Source of the DNA: Chryseobacterium aahli
GTDB lineage: Bacteria; Bacteroidota; Bacteroidia; Flavobacteriales; Weeksellaceae
Assembly: GCF_022699665.1 (NCBI RefSeq)
Contig: NZ_JALDNB010000002.1
Coordinates: 496,001-560,000 of the forward strand
Direction of reading: 5' to 3'
Length of the DNA: 64,000 bases
The translations under genes were made by a program, and so were the position numbers. Every line of letters begins with the position of its first letter. Position 1 is the stretch's first letter. Below, one piece after another: positions 1 through 9,804 of the stretch. The notes beneath the pieces are model-generated. The model was not told the origin of the DNA, did not search any database, and saw only the letters and a program-made list of their open reading frames with translations.

Positions 1-1650
1 ATCCAACTGGAATTTTGGAGCATCAGTCAGGTTATTCGGCATTATTCCAAACATCTGAATCGGATTCTGAAACAAAACTGCTGTCGCCAGTTGGAAACCA
101 TCTGTGGTAAGCCTTTTATTTTTTTCTTTATTGGATTTAGTAAGAAATTTATTGAGAAAAGTTCCGCCAAACTCCATACTTCCCACCGTATTTCTGATGA
201 AAGGATGTAAGGTTGCAAAAAATGCTTCCTGCTTACGGACATCTTCCGAAAAGTAAAGCATTTCCGAGGCTAAAACAGCTTCGCTTCCAGCATAATTCGG
301 GTACATTACTTCCCAGCCTCTCGGCAAAGTAGCGCCGTGGAAAATAATCATCAGACCAAAATCATTGGCATCCGACAAAATATCTTCATACAGACGCATC
401 GTTTCCTGCTTGTCGCCACCAAAAAAATCGACTTTCAAACCTTTTACACCGATTTCTTTCAGCCATTTCATTTCTTTTTTGCGTTCTACAGAAGTGCTCA
501 TTTTGTTTCTTGGTCCCATTGGCGCATCATTGGTGGCTCCGTTGGAATTATACCAAAGCATTACTCCCACATTTTTAGATTTGGCGTATTGAACGAGTTC
601 TTTCATCCGGTCTTTGCCGATATTTTTATCCCAAAGCGCATCCATCAAAATGAATTCATAATTAAGTTTTGATGCCAAATCAATAAATATTGTCTGTTCA
701 TCATAATTCATACTGTTATCCTGCCATAGAATCCAGCTCCAGGTAGATTTTCCGAATTGATATTTCTGCGAAGGTTCATAAAGAGGTTCTACAACATTAA
801 ATGGAATGGTCGTTTCAACTATCGGTTTCAAAGAATCTCCAATCGTAATCGTTCTCCACGGAGTTTTCCCAGGCAAAGAAATTGCTGCTCCTGAACTTCC
901 GAAACCGTTGTTTTCAGCCATATTCGGATAGGCAACCTGATAAAGATTTTTATCTGAAGTGGTGTTGAGATGAGAAGCACAATACAAACTACTAACTCCA
1001 GTTTCTGAAAGCAAAACCCAGCCCTCGTTTCCGATATGAAAAAGCCCAGGGAAAACGTAACCATAATCAGCTTTCGTTCCTAATTCTGCATCGGCTTTGT
1101 AGCCACTTTCATAGCTTGGTGCTGTGCGTGCAAAACCGGTCATCGGTTTCATCATTGGCGAAAGAAATGTTGTCGTCTGTGGCGGAAATCGATATCCCGT
1201 AACTTCCGACTGTACCACAATACTGAGATGATCTCTCATTGGAGGAATATCATATCGAAAGGCAATATTGTTATCACTTACCTGAAACTCAATTCCAATA
1301 CTGAACTGCTCTTGATTGGTAAAATTGACGGTCAACGTATTTGCTTTGTATTCAACTTCTGATTTTTTAATTTTCTCGTTGCTGTATTTTTTGGAAACGA
1401 AATCCTTTTTACTGTTGATGAATTTTAAATTTTTAGAAAAATCCGATTCATTGGTGATTAAACCCAAAGGAGACTTTTCGAGCATTGTTTTTCCTTGAAA
1501 AGTAACGGAATACAATGCTTTTCCGTCTTCTGAAAATACATTCAGTTTCAGTTTTCCGTCCGGGCTCGAAATTTCGGCAACCTGTGCTTTAAGTTCTGAT
1601 AAAAAACAGAAGCTTATTAATACAAAAAATATGAGTGTAAATTTTTTCAT
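1..1650 (-). CDS. Glycoside hydrolase family 97 enzyme, cut by the left edge
   Basis: The frame is open for 550 codons from the ATG at 1650 to the window edge, so the C-terminus is missing. A signal peptide ends near residue 22 (SELKAQ). It has the GH97 layout: an N-terminal beta-sandwich to about residue 290, then a (beta/alpha)8 barrel. The motif GLKVDFFGG places Asp408 where retaining GH97 enzymes carry their nucleophile, and Glu457 in YAGSEAVL is a candidate acid/base. In the family, the Asp version goes with retaining alpha-galactosidases and beta-L-arabinopyranosidases, and the SusB type with inverting alpha-glucosidases. Beside the arabinoxylan GH43 genes, removal of alpha-galactose or beta-arabinopyranose side chains is more likely than starch breakdown (inference). 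It starts 6 bp after the upstream GH43 gene and is probably co-transcribed with it. Confidence 0.85.
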   Translation of the reverse strand, partial: MKKFTLIFFVLISFCFLSELKAQVAEISSPDGKLKLNVFSEDGKALYSVTFQGKTMLEKSPLGLITNESDFSKNLKFINSKKDFVSKKYSNEKIKKSEVEYKANTLTVNFTNQEQFSIGIEFQVSDNNIAFRYDIPPMRDHLSIVVQSEVTGYRFPPQTTTFLSPMMKPMTGFARTAPSYESGYKADAELGTKADYGYVFPGLFHIGNEGWVLLSETGVSSLYCASHLNTTSDKNLYQVAYPNMAENNGFGSSGAAISLPGKTPWRTITIGDSLKPIVETTIPFNVVEPLYEPSQKYQFGKSTWSWILWQDNSMNYDEQTIFIDLASKLNYEFILMDALWDKNIGKDRMKELVQYAKSKNVGVMLWYNSNGATNDAPMGPRNKMSTSVERKKEMKWLKEIGVKGLKVDFFGGDKQETMRLYEDILSDANDFGLMIIFHGATLPRGWEVMYPNYAGSEAVLASEMLYFSEDVRKQEAFFATLHPFIRNTVGSMEFGGTFLNKFLTKSNKEKNKRLTTDGFQLATAVLFQNPIQMFGIMPNNLTDAPKFQLD

Positions 1651-1656
1651 TTTAAA

Positions 1657-3030
1657 TTATTTTGAAAACATCCAATAGTCAAAAAACATAATGTCTTTTT
1701 CCGCTTTGCTATTGAAAACGAAATAAAGATTGTGAACGCCTTTAATCGAATTAGATAAATTGATTTTAACCGTCTCAAAGCGGTCGTCTCCGCCAGTCAT
1801 CGGAACTTTTATTGTTCCGACAATCGGTCCGTCCAGACTGTCTAAACGAACGTCCATCGTAACGCCGCTATTATGCGTAGTTCCTACTCTTGCAGAAAAA
1901 GTTGTTGCGCCATCTTTTCCAAAATCAACATTTTTTACACTTGTGTAAGCACTGTTTTTCTTTGCTTTGATGAAAACTCCCGCTGTTTTGTTCTGATAAG
2001 ATTTCATATTTTCTGACCACGAAATCATCTCCGCCTGATTGAATGCGTATGGATTGACGGTTGCAATGGCTTTCGTAATTCCGTTGGTCATTTTGAATGG
2101 AGAAATTGAACCGTCTTTATTAAATTCTAATTCCTGCACACTGACCGAACGTGTGAATCCACTTCCTCCCGGCAAAGCACCATTGTGATAGAAAAAGTAG
2201 GTTTTCCCTCTGAAATCAACCACACCGGGATGATTGGTAAAAGATTTTCCTTCTGCAGGCATAATAATTCCGCCATATTTCCAAGGACCTTGCGGACTTT
2301 TGCTGGTGGAATAGCCTATAAATTCCGGTAACGCACCGCCCGGCCAGAAGAGATAATAAAGATTTTTTCGTTTGTAAAGCCACGGACCTTCTTCGTATTT
2401 CGTTGGTCTTTCAGGATTGCCTTCCCGTTTTCCGAAAGATTCTTCAGTCATCGGAACTTCAACAATATCACCGCAATAGGAAATCATATCTTCATTCAGT
2501 TTCACGTATTTAAGTTTGGGATTTCCCCAATACATATGCGCCTGACCATCATCATCAATGAAAACCGTCGGGTCAATATCGCCCCATTCACTCTGAACAA
2601 GCGGTTTTCCCAGCGGATCGTGAAACGGTCCAAACGGACTGTCGGCAACTGCAACTCCAATTGCCCCTTTGTTATTGGTTTTCGAAATCATTGGGACATA
2701 CATAAAGAATTTCCCGTTTCTTTCGATGCACTGAGCCGCCCACGCATCACGCTTTGCCCAATCGAAATCGTTGTAGGAAAGTATCACGCCGTGGTCTGTC
2801 CAGTTGACCATATCATTGGTAGAATATAATTTCCAGTTATTCATTGTGAACCACGTAGAATCGTCTTCATCGTGACTGGTGTACACATACAAACGGTCAT
2901 TGAAAACCATTGGCGCAGGATCGGCTGTAAATGCAGTCTGAATGATGGGATTCTGTGCAGACAAAATTCCACCACAACAAATCAGCAGACCATTGAGTAT
3001 TATTTTTAGGGTGTTTTTTTTTATTTTCAT
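1657..3030 (-). CDS. GH43 arabinofuranosidase/xylosidase with C-terminal CBM6-like domain
   Basis: This is a 457-residue secreted enzyme with a signal peptide ending near residue 26 (ILSAQ). The five-bladed GH43 propeller covers about 27-330. The expected catalytic triad is visible: Asp37 (ADPAP, base), Asp153 (DIDPTVF, pKa modulator) and Glu214 (YEEGPW, acid). Residues 340-457 form a beta-sandwich resembling CBM6, ending in a typical FFDYWMF strand. GH43 proteins of this shape usually remove arabinofuranosyl groups from arabinoxylan or act as beta-xylosidases; the specificity cannot be fixed from sequence. It is a tandem paralogue of the gene upstream at 3056-4447, with the same domain order. 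Confidence 0.9.
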   Translation of the reverse strand: MKIKKNTLKIILNGLLICCGGILSAQNPIIQTAFTADPAPMVFNDRLYVYTSHDEDDSTWFTMNNWKLYSTNDMVNWTDHGVILSYNDFDWAKRDAWAAQCIERNGKFFMYVPMISKTNNKGAIGVAVADSPFGPFHDPLGKPLVQSEWGDIDPTVFIDDDGQAHMYWGNPKLKYVKLNEDMISYCGDIVEVPMTEESFGKREGNPERPTKYEEGPWLYKRKNLYYLFWPGGALPEFIGYSTSKSPQGPWKYGGIIMPAEGKSFTNHPGVVDFRGKTYFFYHNGALPGGSGFTRSVSVQELEFNKDGSISPFKMTNGITKAIATVNPYAFNQAEMISWSENMKSYQNKTAGVFIKAKKNSAYTSVKNVDFGKDGATTFSARVGTTHNSGVTMDVRLDSLDGPIVGTIKVPMTGGDDRFETVKINLSNSIKGVHNLYFVFNSKAEKDIMFFDYWMFSK

Positions 3031-3055
3031 AGCAATTTGGCTTTAAAAATTGACT

Positions 3056-4447
3056 TTAATTTGAACTGAATTTCCACCAATCAAAGTAGAAAAGGTCTTT
3101 GTTTCCTTTGAATACAAAATATACATCGTGTACGCCTTTTATATTTTTTACCTGAGATTTTATGGTTTTAAACAGGTCGCCTTCTGCCTTTCCGGTTACC
3201 TGAACAGTTCCTAATATTGACCCGTCCACCGCATCAGTATGGATTTCTATACTTCCTCCATTCATTGAAGCAACTGAAACTTCCAGAAATTTTGTTCCTT
3301 TGGAAAAATCAACACCCTGAACTTTGAGGTAATCTCCGTTGTGGATAGACGAAACCACTATTCGGTCAGTAATTTTTTTGCCTGTGTCGTACGGATTATT
3401 TCTTTCCCACTCTGTCATTTTTTCTGTTTTCAAACCTTCACTATAAGCGATAGTTTCCGCTTCTACTCTGTCATACGGATTTAAAGTCGCAATTCTTTTT
3501 ACGCCTTCAGGATTCCAAAATGGTAACTTTTGAATCGTGCCATCGGCATTGTAAGTCAGTTCGCTCACACAGATGGAACGGCGCTCATAATGCTTGCTTA
3601 TGGTTCGTTTTCCGAGATTGTAATTGAAACCGAATACGTAAGATTTTCCTTTGTAGTCAATGATTCCGGGATGATTTCCGTTGGAACGTTTGTCGCTGTC
3701 CATAATCATTCCCTGGTATTCCCACGGACCGGTTGCCGATTTGCCCATTGCATAACCGATTCCTTCCGGACAACACGTTGAGGCATATGCCATATAATAA
3801 TTCCCGTTTCGTTTCCAAGCCCACGGACCTTCCTGATAATGAAATGAGTCTGGCGAACCTTTGACTTTGGCAATCGAAGGGTCTTTTACGACTGGTCCAT
3901 CCACAGAAATCATATCTTTATTCAGCTTTACATACCAAAGATTTGGATTTCCCCAATATAAATAAGCTTGTTCATCGTCGTCAATAAGAACAGTCGGGTC
4001 GATATCATCACTTGAATTTTTTACAAGCGGTTTTCCGATTGGGTCTTTGAAAGGACCATACGGACTGTCCGCCACCAAAACACCAATTCCTCTCTGTCCG
4101 GGCATCGGGCAATACATATAAAACTTGCCGTTTCTTTCGATGACCTGAGGCGCCCACGCTCCATTCTCCGGGTCTGTCCATTTGAAATCCTTTAATGAAG
4201 CTACAACACCGTGATCGGTCCAGTTGACCATATCGGTCGAAGTGTACAACAGCCAGTCTTTCATTTTAAATCCGAATGCATCATCTTCGTCGTGGCTCGT
4301 GTACAGAAAAACGGTGTCTTTGTAAACCATTGGTGCGGGATCAGCTGTGAATTTGGTCTGAATGATTGGATTTTGGGCAGACAGCGATAATCCTGTGAGC
4401 ATCAACCCAATATTTAAAGTATATTTTAAAACTATTTTTTTAATCAT
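3056..4447 (-). CDS. GH43 arabinofuranosidase/xylosidase with C-terminal CBM6-like domain (paralogue)
   Basis: This 463-residue secreted protein has a signal peptide ending at LSLSAQ. Catalytic residues are Asp36 (ADPAP), Asp150 (DIDPTV) and Glu206 (YQEGPW). A CBM6-like module occupies about residues 355-463. It shares long stretches with the 457-residue neighbour ([32 protein letters not shown]), so the two arose by tandem duplication. Divergence around the active-site loops (for example TCCPEGIGY here against [10 protein letters not shown] in the neighbour) suggests different side-chain preferences, which is inference. It lies 25 bp from the next gene and 56 bp from the GH31 gene, in one transcription direction. 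Confidence 0.9.
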   Translation of the reverse strand: MIKKIVLKYTLNIGLMLTGLSLSAQNPIIQTKFTADPAPMVYKDTVFLYTSHDEDDAFGFKMKDWLLYTSTDMVNWTDHGVVASLKDFKWTDPENGAWAPQVIERNGKFYMYCPMPGQRGIGVLVADSPYGPFKDPIGKPLVKNSSDDIDPTVLIDDDEQAYLYWGNPNLWYVKLNKDMISVDGPVVKDPSIAKVKGSPDSFHYQEGPWAWKRNGNYYMAYASTCCPEGIGYAMGKSATGPWEYQGMIMDSDKRSNGNHPGIIDYKGKSYVFGFNYNLGKRTISKHYERRSICVSELTYNADGTIQKLPFWNPEGVKRIATLNPYDRVEAETIAYSEGLKTEKMTEWERNNPYDTGKKITDRIVVSSIHNGDYLKVQGVDFSKGTKFLEVSVASMNGGSIEIHTDAVDGSILGTVQVTGKAEGDLFKTIKSQVKNIKGVHDVYFVFKGNKDLFYFDWWKFSSN

Positions 4448-4503
4448 AATCAGTTTTTTTGAATTTAATTCTTCTGTCCTGGTATTTCAAGAATTTGACT
4501 ATC

Positions 4504-6969
4504 CTATTTAAGAATCACTTTAACATTTTGACCCGAATAAGCCACCGTTTTCTGCTGACCATTAGGAAGAATTATGTTGAAGTTTCTTTTGTCAATCATT
4601 CCGTTATAATTTCCTTTGCGGGCATCTATCGTAAGTGTATTTGATTTGTCATCCCAATGCATTGGTATTTCGGTATAGTCGCCTTTTTCGTAGTTATAAT
4701 TGTCAAATTCATCTTCATACAATACAAAATCTGCATCTGAACCCGGATAAATTTTTAAAATTAAATTGTCCCATTTTTTCTCTGTCGCATATTGGACATC
4801 GGGACCAAAAGGGATGATGCTTCCACCTTTTACATACAATGGAATACTTTGGATATTGACTTTTTTTTCGATTTCCTGTCCGCCTTTATATTTTGCATTG
4901 TTCCAGTAGTCATACCAAACAGAACCGGACGGAAGATAGACTTTGACAGTTTTATTTTGGGTAAAATCTACAGTGGAAACTGAACCTTCTTTTTTGCTCT
5001 CATCTTTTTTATCCCAACCTTGATTTTCATCGGTTTTAACTATTTTTTCAAGGGTATATTGGGCATTCAGTACAGGAGCGACGAGAAAAGATTTCCCGAA
5101 CATATATTCGTTATTGATGTCCCAGACTTTTTTATCTTCTGCAAAATCCATTGCAAGCGGTCGCATAAAGCTTGACTGATTTTTGGAAACCTCCCACGAA
5201 ACAGAATAGATGTAAGGCAATATACTGTAACGCAATCTGATGAATTTCTCTACGGCATCGTACACCATATCTCCTTTTTTTCCAAACTGGTAAATCTCTC
5301 TCGGTACATCGGCTCCGTGCGAACGCATCATGGGCGTGAAGGTTCCGTATTGCAACCAACGAACATACAATTCTTGAAACATTGGATTTTTTGAACCCGA
5401 ACTTTCATTCCAGCCCTTTTTATAAGTTCCGGCAAAGAATCCTCCGATATCTGAGTTAAAATTTGGATTTCCGGTCAGGGTAAAATTAAGACCAGCCGGA
5501 ACCTGATTGCGTAAAGATTCCCAGGAAGAATTAACATCTCCAGACCAAGTATTCGCACCATATCGTTGCTGACCAGCGAAAGCAGATCTTGTTAAAATAA
5601 AAACTCTTTTGTCACTTGTCGTAGCCCGTTGATGGTCATAAACACCGCCAACAGCCATCAACGGATAGGCATTTCTTACTTTTCTGAATGAACCGAGATA
5701 GGTTTTTGTATCTAAATCTTCTGGTTTTTGGCTAAGATGGTCAGGTTCTGTAGAATCCATCCACCAAGTATCTACGCCAAGACTGAAAACGCCTTTATTC
5801 AGATATTTCCAGTAAATATCCCTTGCTTCGGGATTGTAGGCATCGTAAACACGCACACCGGAAGGATAATTCATATCGGGAGGCCAGACTTCGCGACCAG
5901 ATTCCGGCCACGTTTTGAAATTGAAAAGCATTCCTTTTGTGTCCATTTCGCGATATTGCTTGGTCATCGGTCCGAATGACGACCAGATGGAAACAGACAA
6001 ATGCGCATTCATTCCGTGGATATCATTAATCATTTTTTTTGCATCAGGAAAATCCGGACTGATAAAATCCATCGCATTCCACTGATAATTATTTCCCCAA
6101 TATTGCCAATCCTGAATGATTCCGTCCAAAGGAACTTTCAAATCACGGTATTTTTTGACCACATCTACAATTTCATTCTGACTTTTATACCGTTCTTTGC
6201 TTTGCCAGAAACCGTAAGTCCATAAAGGAAACATAGGAACATTTCCGGTAAGGTCACGCATTGCAGCAACTACTCCATCAGCATTTCCACTATACATAAA
6301 ATAGTAATCCACGCCTTCTCCAACTTCGGAGGCGAATGACGTTTTCAGAGCATTATCGGTAAACTGAGTCGGGGAATAATTGTCCCAAAAAACGCCGTAA
6401 CCTTTTACAGACTGGAAAAAAGGCACAAAATCCCAGGTATTGTTCTGCATCATTCTGATGTCCTGATTCCGTTGGGACAATTTTCCGTTTTGAAGGATTC
6501 CCAAACCGTAAATCGGCTCTTCTTTTTCCAACTGAAAAGATTGGGTTACAGAATAAGTTGGATTTCCGGCATCATTAAAAGGTTCAAAATCACTACCTTT
6601 TTCTTTCAGAAGTTCTTTTCCTGATAAAGTATTGTAGACTATTTCTCCGTTTCTTGTGTTGATTGAAAGTTGTAAATTATTCGTTTTTATCAATAAAATA
6701 TCTTTATTTTCTGTAATAGAGAATTTCGTTTTTTGTTCTTGCTTAATAACAGACAGGCTGTTTTTTACAAATGATTTTCCAGAAGGATATTTGATAATTC
6801 TCACCGTGTTTGGTCCGTAAAACTTCACTTCCACATTCATTTTATCCGCAGAAAAACTCAAGCCCGAATCTGTTTTTTTATAAGATTGTGCGCTCACATT
6901 TTGCTCTATTCCCGATATAATGATCATCGTGATAATGAAAGCATTTATGTTTATTTTTCTGAAATTCAT
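4504..6969 (-). CDS. GH31 alpha-xylosidase-like glycosidase
   Basis: An 821-residue secreted enzyme; the signal peptide ends near residue 27 (NVSAQ). It has an N-terminal galactose-mutarotase-like sandwich, a (beta/alpha)8 barrel from about 245, and C-terminal beta domains. The nucleophile is Asp405 in WWMDSTEPD and the likely acid/base is Asp478 in TWSGDVNSSW. The WMDSTEPD form and the surrounding SFGPMTKQYREMD segment are typical of Bacteroidota alpha-xylosidases rather than alpha-glucosidases. It would release alpha-xylose or related alpha-linked sugars from oligosaccharides in the periplasm or at the surface. It could also hint at xyloglucan-type substrates alongside xylan. Exact substrate unknown. 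Confidence 0.88.
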   Translation of the reverse strand: MNFRKININAFIITMIIISGIEQNVSAQSYKKTDSGLSFSADKMNVEVKFYGPNTVRIIKYPSGKSFVKNSLSVIKQEQKTKFSITENKDILLIKTNNLQLSINTRNGEIVYNTLSGKELLKEKGSDFEPFNDAGNPTYSVTQSFQLEKEEPIYGLGILQNGKLSQRNQDIRMMQNNTWDFVPFFQSVKGYGVFWDNYSPTQFTDNALKTSFASEVGEGVDYYFMYSGNADGVVAAMRDLTGNVPMFPLWTYGFWQSKERYKSQNEIVDVVKKYRDLKVPLDGIIQDWQYWGNNYQWNAMDFISPDFPDAKKMINDIHGMNAHLSVSIWSSFGPMTKQYREMDTKGMLFNFKTWPESGREVWPPDMNYPSGVRVYDAYNPEARDIYWKYLNKGVFSLGVDTWWMDSTEPDHLSQKPEDLDTKTYLGSFRKVRNAYPLMAVGGVYDHQRATTSDKRVFILTRSAFAGQQRYGANTWSGDVNSSWESLRNQVPAGLNFTLTGNPNFNSDIGGFFAGTYKKGWNESSGSKNPMFQELYVRWLQYGTFTPMMRSHGADVPREIYQFGKKGDMVYDAVEKFIRLRYSILPYIYSVSWEVSKNQSSFMRPLAMDFAEDKKVWDINNEYMFGKSFLVAPVLNAQYTLEKIVKTDENQGWDKKDESKKEGSVSTVDFTQNKTVKVYLPSGSVWYDYWNNAKYKGGQEIEKKVNIQSIPLYVKGGSIIPFGPDVQYATEKKWDNLILKIYPGSDADFVLYEDEFDNYNYEKGDYTEIPMHWDDKSNTLTIDARKGNYNGMIDKRNFNIILPNGQQKTVAYSGQNVKVILK

Positions 6970-7004
6970 TTTTATGGTATTTATATTTTTATCAATTGTA
7001 ATCG

Positions 7005-7883
<879 letters not shown>

Positions 7884-7969
7884 TTATTTGTATTTTTTAC
7901 ACTTATTAATTTAGATAAAAAAATAATATCTGGTAGAATTATTTTTTCTTTAATTATATTTTAAAATAA

Positions 7970-9589
7970 TTATTTTATGGTTGAAGAATCTTTAATTCTA
8001 AAAAAATCAACATCCACAAAACCTCCAATACTTTTCGTTGCGTAATTGAAAATCGCAAATTTGGAACCCATAAAAAATCTTCTGTAATCGAAAATCATTT
8101 TGTAGTCTTTTGCCATTTCTGTCCAGTTTTTCTGGTCGGTGCTGTAAGAGAAATCCGCCAAATCTTTTCCAAGGTTAAAGTCAGCTTCAATACGGAGATA
8201 AATCTTATCAGATTTAATTTCAACTCGTTTTTTTTCTTCTTTTTTCACTCCGGTAATCGCTTTCGTTTTATTATCTAAACTGACTTGATTCGTTGAAAAA
8301 GTGAGAAACTTCTGATTATCTTCTTTTGAAATCGATAAAATCCCTGAATCTCCGTTGAATGAGCTGAATCCCGCAACATCGCCGTCTTTCATCCCTTTCA
8401 AATCTAGGGCAACAACAGCACTTGATTTCGGGCCTTCCATTCTTTGCATTAAAGTATTCGGGGCGGCATAAATATTATCTACAATACGACTCGTTTTCAG
8501 TCTCATAAAACCTTTTCTTTCGGATAAGGACCAAGCTTTATTCACTGGATTATGATTCCATTGCCATTGGATTTTCAATTTTTCATCTGAAAACTCGTCA
8601 CTTTCTACAATGTTATTTTTTGGTTTAAATGTAGGAAGCGGAGCTTCGCCAGTTAATGGAACTTTTCCATTATCTCCTAAAACAGGCCAGTCATTTTCCC
8701 ATTTCACAGGAATCAAAATCGGGACGCGTCCTACTCCATTTCTATCCTGAAAAATCAGTGAATACCAATTGCCGTTTTTATCATCAATTAAAGCACCTTG
8801 TCCAGCGTAAGAAAATCCTAAAAAGTTATCTTCCAAAATCACTTTTTTCTCGTAAGGTCCGGTTACTTTATCTGCTTTGTAAACCTCCTGACGGCGTTTT
8901 CCTCCTTTTGGCCAGGAAATCATCATCATATAATATTTTCCGTCTTTTTTTATAATTTGATTGCCTTCTAGAAGTCCGGTTTCCGAAGAATCTTTTTCGA
9001 AAACCACCGTTCCATCAGGATTTCCGATAACTTCTTTAAAATCTGGACTTAATTCAAAAACTTTGTTGGAAGTGAAAACATAAACCCTGTTGTCATCATC
9101 AAATAGCAACGAAGCATCGTGAAAATGTCGGGTTCTGGTAATCAGTTTCCAGTTTCCTTTTTCGGGATTATCCGTTACATAGAAATAGGATTTGAAAGGC
9201 TCGTCATTCGGGGAAAATAAAACGTAATATTTCCCTTTGTGATAACGGATTGATGAAGCCCATTGTCCGCGACCATAAACCGTTCCATCAACTAAATCAT
9301 ATTTAGAATTGTCATTCAATGTATTGAAAACATAACTCGACATTTCCCAATTTACCAAATCTTTGGAATGCATTACCGGAGCGCCCGGCATCAAGTGCAT
9401 AGTGGTACTAATCAGGTAAAAATCATCACCATTTCTGGTAACCGACAAATCCGGAGCATCTGCCCAAATGATAGGATTGGTAAATGCTGTCGTCTGCTGT
9501 TTCTGAACCGGATTTACCTGAGCCGAAAGTAGATTCAGCCCGATAAATCCGTATAAAGAAACTATATAAAATGGTTTATTAATTTTCAA
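7970..9589 (-). CDS. GH43 beta-xylosidase/arabinofuranosidase with C-terminal beta-sandwich
   Basis: This is a 539-residue secreted enzyme with a signal peptide ending near residue 24 (LLSAQ). The propeller domain spans about 35-335 with Asp47 (APDLSV), Asp158 (FHDASL) and Glu208 (LLEGNQ) as the GH43 triad. Residues 345-535 are a beta-sandwich of the GH43 C-terminal/DUF1349 concanavalin-like type, often found in xylan beta-1,4-xylosidases and GH43_12-like enzymes. It likely trims xylo- or arabinoxylo-oligosaccharides. It belongs to a different GH43 subgroup from the CBM6-bearing pair. A 215-bp gap containing a dispersed-type repeat separates it from the upstream GH43 gene. Confidence 0.9.
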   Translation of the reverse strand: MKINKPFYIVSLYGFIGLNLLSAQVNPVQKQQTTAFTNPIIWADAPDLSVTRNGDDFYLISTTMHLMPGAPVMHSKDLVNWEMSSYVFNTLNDNSKYDLVDGTVYGRGQWASSIRYHKGKYYVLFSPNDEPFKSYFYVTDNPEKGNWKLITRTRHFHDASLLFDDDNRVYVFTSNKVFELSPDFKEVIGNPDGTVVFEKDSSETGLLEGNQIIKKDGKYYMMMISWPKGGKRRQEVYKADKVTGPYEKKVILEDNFLGFSYAGQGALIDDKNGNWYSLIFQDRNGVGRVPILIPVKWENDWPVLGDNGKVPLTGEAPLPTFKPKNNIVESDEFSDEKLKIQWQWNHNPVNKAWSLSERKGFMRLKTSRIVDNIYAAPNTLMQRMEGPKSSAVVALDLKGMKDGDVAGFSSFNGDSGILSISKEDNQKFLTFSTNQVSLDNKTKAITGVKKEEKKRVEIKSDKIYLRIEADFNLGKDLADFSYSTDQKNWTEMAKDYKMIFDYRRFFMGSKFAIFNYATKSIGGFVDVDFFRIKDSSTIK

Positions 9590-9720
9590 AATTTTAATAT
9601 TTTGATTGGTTGATACTCATCTTTTAAACGCAATAGACGTAAAGATTTTTTAACAATTAACTTTTTTAAGGTTCACAAGGGCGTAAACTCAGCAAAGTCT
9701 TGCAATTTTTAAAATTTTCC

Positions 9721-9789
9721 TCTCGCAGATTTTACGAATTTTGCAGATAATTATCTTAAAAATCAGCTTAATCCGTTTTATCTGCGAGA
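9721..9789. repeat. Intergenic inverted repeat built from GCAGAT units
   Basis: The gap between two GH43 genes holds perfect 10-base arms, TCTCGCAGAT at 9721-9730 and ATCTGCGAGA at 9780-9789, with more GCAGAT-like words inside (for example TTGCAGATAA at 9741-9750). The composition is less AT-rich than the surrounding spacer. Similar 'ATCTGCG...CGCAGAT' units are common dispersed intergenic repeats in flavobacterial genomes (from memory, not checked). It could fold into a long hairpin in the transcript of the locus, acting as a processing or stability element. Confidence 0.65.
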
Positions 9790-9804
9790 TAATTATTTTT
9801 AATA

